In this document: in pieces, positions 5,522 through 7,049 of the stretch
Layout of the letters: each line of letters opens with the position of its first letter
Position numbering within the stretch: the first letter of the stretch is position 1
Origin: an uncultured Burkholderiaceae bacterium
GTDB lineage: Bacteria; Pseudomonadota; Gammaproteobacteria; Burkholderiales; Burkholderiaceae
NCBI GenBank assembly: GCA_937871985.1
Contig: CALMPB010000054.1
Span: 1-7,049 of the forward strand
Direction: 5' to 3'
DNA length: 7,049 bases
Notes under the pieces: generated by a model
Database searches by the model: none
Seen by the model: the letters and a program-made list of their open reading frames with translations, nothing else
What the model was told of the DNA's origin: nothing
Made by a program: the position numbers and the translations under genes

Positions 5522-5862
5522 AGTCGGCTCGCAATCACCAGGCGTACTGGGCCTTCCTGGGGCACCGCCTGTCGGGCCTGGCGCTGGCCCTGTTCCTGCC
5601 TGCCCACTTCTACGTGCTGGCCATGGCGCTGGACCAGGCGCGGCTGGACGGCTTCCTGAAGCTGGCCGAGATGCCGGCGATGAAGTTCGGCGAATGGGGG
5701 CTGGTGCTGCTGCTGACCCTGCATATGTTCTCCGGGCTGCGCCTGCTGGCGCTGGAACTGCTGCCCTGGAGCTCGCCGCGCAACGCGCGCATGGCGTGGA
5801 TCGGATGGGGCTTCGCGCTCTCGATGGTCACGGGCCTGGTTTTCATCGCTGGAGTGATCTGA
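5518..5862 (+). CDS. Complex II-type membrane anchor subunit, SdhC-like, second of two
   Basis: A 114-residue membrane protein with three predicted helices (about 18-38, 58-82 and 93-113). It shows the SdhC signature clearly: HRLSGLALALF (H16, R17, S19), where the family Ser and Arg contact quinone, and LHMFSGLRLL (H69, G73, R75), where the His is the usual axial ligand of heme b. The ATG at 5518 overlaps the preceding stop as ATGA, with GGAGGG (5504-5509) 8 nt upstream. The frame is open further upstream, but that part is Arg-rich sequence shadowing the previous gene. It ends 1 bp before the flavoprotein start. Both anchors share a short H/QR-x-S/T and later H-x3-G-x-R pattern, so they are probably distant homologues of each other. 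Confidence 0.85.
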   Translation: MKSARNHQAYWAFLGHRLSGLALALFLPAHFYVLAMALDQARLDGFLKLAEMPAMKFGEWGLVLLLTLHMFSGLRLLALELLPWSSPRNARMAWIGWGFALSMVTGLVFIAGVI

Positions 5863-5863
5863 G

Positions 5864-7049
5864 ATGCGGATCGAGAATCACAAGACTGACATCCTGGTGT
5901 TGGGCACAGGGGGCGCGGGCCTGTTCGCGGCGCTGCATGCCAAGAAGGCCAACCCGTCCCTGCGAGTGACGGTGACGGTGAAGGGCCTGCTGGGCAAATG
6001 CGGCTGTACCCGCATGGTCCAGGGCGGCTACAACGTCGCGCTGGCCGCGGGCGATTCGGTGGAGCGCCACTTCATGGACACCATCGAAGGCGGCAAATGG
6101 CTGCCGCGGCAGGATCTGGCGTGGCGCCTGGTCGAAGGCGCGGTCGAACGGGTGCGCGAGCTGGAAAACGAGATCGGCTGCTTCTTCGACCGCAATCCGG
6201 ACGGCACGCTGCATTCCAAGGCGTTCGCCGGCCAGAGCTTCGACCGCACGGTGCACAAGGCTGACCTGACCGGCATCGAAATCATCAACCGCTTGATGGA
6301 GCAGGTCCGGGCGCTGGACGTCGACGAGCTGGAAGAGCACCGCGCCATCGAACTGATACCCGCCGCCGACGGCTCGGGCATCTCCGGGGTCCTGTTCATC
6401 GACATGCGGACCGGCGGCTACCGGTTCATCCAGGCCAAGGCCGTGCTGCTGGCCACGGGGGCGGGGCCGACGATGTACCGCTATCACACGCCCTCCGGCG
6501 ACAAGACCTGCGACGGCCTGGCCATGGCGCTGCGCTACGGCCTGAAGCTGCGGGACATGGAGATGGTGCAATTCCATCCTACCGGCCTGCTCGGCGGGCC
6601 GGATACCCGGATGACGGGAACGGTGCTGGAGGAAGGGCTGCGCGGCGCGGGCGGCTATCTGCTCAATGGCGCCGGCGAGCGCTTCATGGCCAACTACGAC
6701 AAGCGCGGCGAACGCGCCACGCGCGACGTGGTCAGCCGCGGCATCTACGCCGAAATGCGCGCAGGACGCACGGGACCGATGGGCGGGGTCTACATCCAGA
6801 TGAGCCATCTGGGTCCGGAGAAGGTGGCCAAGACCTTTCCCGGCATGGTCAATCGCTGCAAGGATTGCGGCTTCGACCTGGCGGGCGGCAAGGTGGAGGT
6901 GGTGCCGACCGCCCACTACCTGATGGGCGGCGTCGAGTTCAACGTGGACGGCTCGACGGCCTCGCCGGGCCTTTATGCGGCCGGCGAGGACTGCGGCGGC
7001 GTGCACGGCGCCAACCGCCTGGGCGGTAACGGCGTGGCCAACTCCACCG
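5864..7049 (+). CDS. Complex II/NadB-superfamily flavoprotein subunit (3' end outside window)
   Basis: The first 395 residues are visible; homologues usually have 550-600. This is the FAD-containing catalytic subunit of the operon's complex. The dinucleotide-binding motif is VLGTGGAGLFAALHA (12-26). Conserved dicarboxylate-site residues are H238 (VQFHPTGL), R287 (ATRDVVSRG, the proton-transfer Arg of the family), H351 (PTAHYLMGG) and R385 (VHGANRLGG). Two positions differ from SdhA/FrdA. The His that binds FAD covalently (before T-x-x-x-QGG) is C48 in GCTRMVQGG, which is closer to the GST-x-x-x-QGG pattern of L-aspartate oxidase NadB. The substrate-site Thr (T244 in E. coli FrdA) is E256 in VLEEGLRGAGG. 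C216 also replaces the usual Gly of TGDG. FAD is therefore probably non-covalent, and the favoured reaction may be fumarate reduction or oxidation of a related acid. The membrane and iron-sulfur partners exclude a simple soluble NadB. The start at 5864 follows the previous stop by 1 bp, with GGAG at 5851-5854. Confidence 0.9.
   Translation, partial: MRIENHKTDILVLGTGGAGLFAALHAKKANPSLRVTVTVKGLLGKCGCTRMVQGGYNVALAAGDSVERHFMDTIEGGKWLPRQDLAWRLVEGAVERVRELENEIGCFFDRNPDGTLHSKAFAGQSFDRTVHKADLTGIEIINRLMEQVRALDVDELEEHRAIELIPAADGSGISGVLFIDMRTGGYRFIQAKAVLLATGAGPTMYRYHTPSGDKTCDGLAMALRYGLKLRDMEMVQFHPTGLLGGPDTRMTGTVLEEGLRGAGGYLLNGAGERFMANYDKRGERATRDVVSRGIYAEMRAGRTGPMGGVYIQMSHLGPEKVAKTFPGMVNRCKDCGFDLAGGKVEVVPTAHYLMGGVEFNVDGSTASPGLYAAGEDCGGVHGANRLGGNGVANST

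Noticed and set aside
5843..7006. 387-codon minus-strand open frame
   Set aside because: It is antisense to the flavoprotein gene. Long reverse frames are common in high-GC coding DNA, and its His/Ala/Gln-rich translation looks non-biological.
1..7049. CRISPR array, insertion sequence or toxin gene
   Set aside because: No regularly spaced repeats, no transposase and no recognisable toxin were seen on either strand.

Overview
The window is high-GC proteobacterial DNA. It joins the end of an integrated mobile element (left, about 1-4071) to an ordinary chromosomal region (right). The junction is a tRNA-Gly(GCC) gene at 4054-4129 on the minus strand. tRNA type, protein style and GC content suggest a betaproteobacterium of the Burkholderiales, plausibly Alcaligenaceae (Bordetella or Achromobacter-like). 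This is inference from pattern recognition, not a database match.

Left part, mobile element end. A 647-residue tyrosine recombinase (1884-3827, minus) starts about 230 bp from the 3' end of the tRNA-Gly gene and is read away from it. This layout, the protein size and the tRNA target fit the ICEclc (IntB13) family of integrative and conjugative elements. Inward of the integrase is a small regulatory cluster: a LysR-type sensor domain with no DNA-binding domain (1188-1829, plus), an XRE-type repressor (773-1066, minus, divergent from it), and a LysR-type regulator cut by the window edge (1-752, plus). The two LysR-like proteins resemble each other in their effector domains. A direct repeat, TTAACGT, brackets a likely -10 box of the XRE gene. 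A perfect palindrome overlaps the integrase ribosome binding site. These regulatory genes use less GC-rich sequence than the chromosomal operon on the right.

Junction. Between the integrase and the tRNA lie a strong minus-strand terminator (3986-4010) that would end tRNA transcription, a short inverted repeat next to the tRNA 3' end, and the tRNA 3' end itself, which is the expected attachment core. No second copy of the core is in the window, so the other end of the element lies beyond position 1.

Right part, chromosome. After 320 bp of intergenic DNA a tight four-gene operon begins: iron-sulfur subunit (4450-5184), two small membrane subunits (5186-5521 and 5518-5862) and a flavoprotein subunit (5864 to the window end, incomplete). 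Together they encode a membrane-bound complex II-type enzyme (succinate dehydrogenase/fumarate reductase superfamily) with B-C-D-A order. Electrons would pass between the FAD dicarboxylate site, three iron-sulfur clusters and a quinone site in the membrane. The flavoprotein has Cys where canonical SdhA/FrdA have the FAD-binding His, and Glu where a substrate-site Thr is usual. It may therefore be a specialised fumarate reductase or act on another substrate, rather than being the housekeeping succinate dehydrogenase.

The most noteworthy items are the LysR/XRE/headless-LysR cluster beside the integrase, the antitoxin-like C-terminal extension of the integrase, and the atypical complex II flavoprotein.
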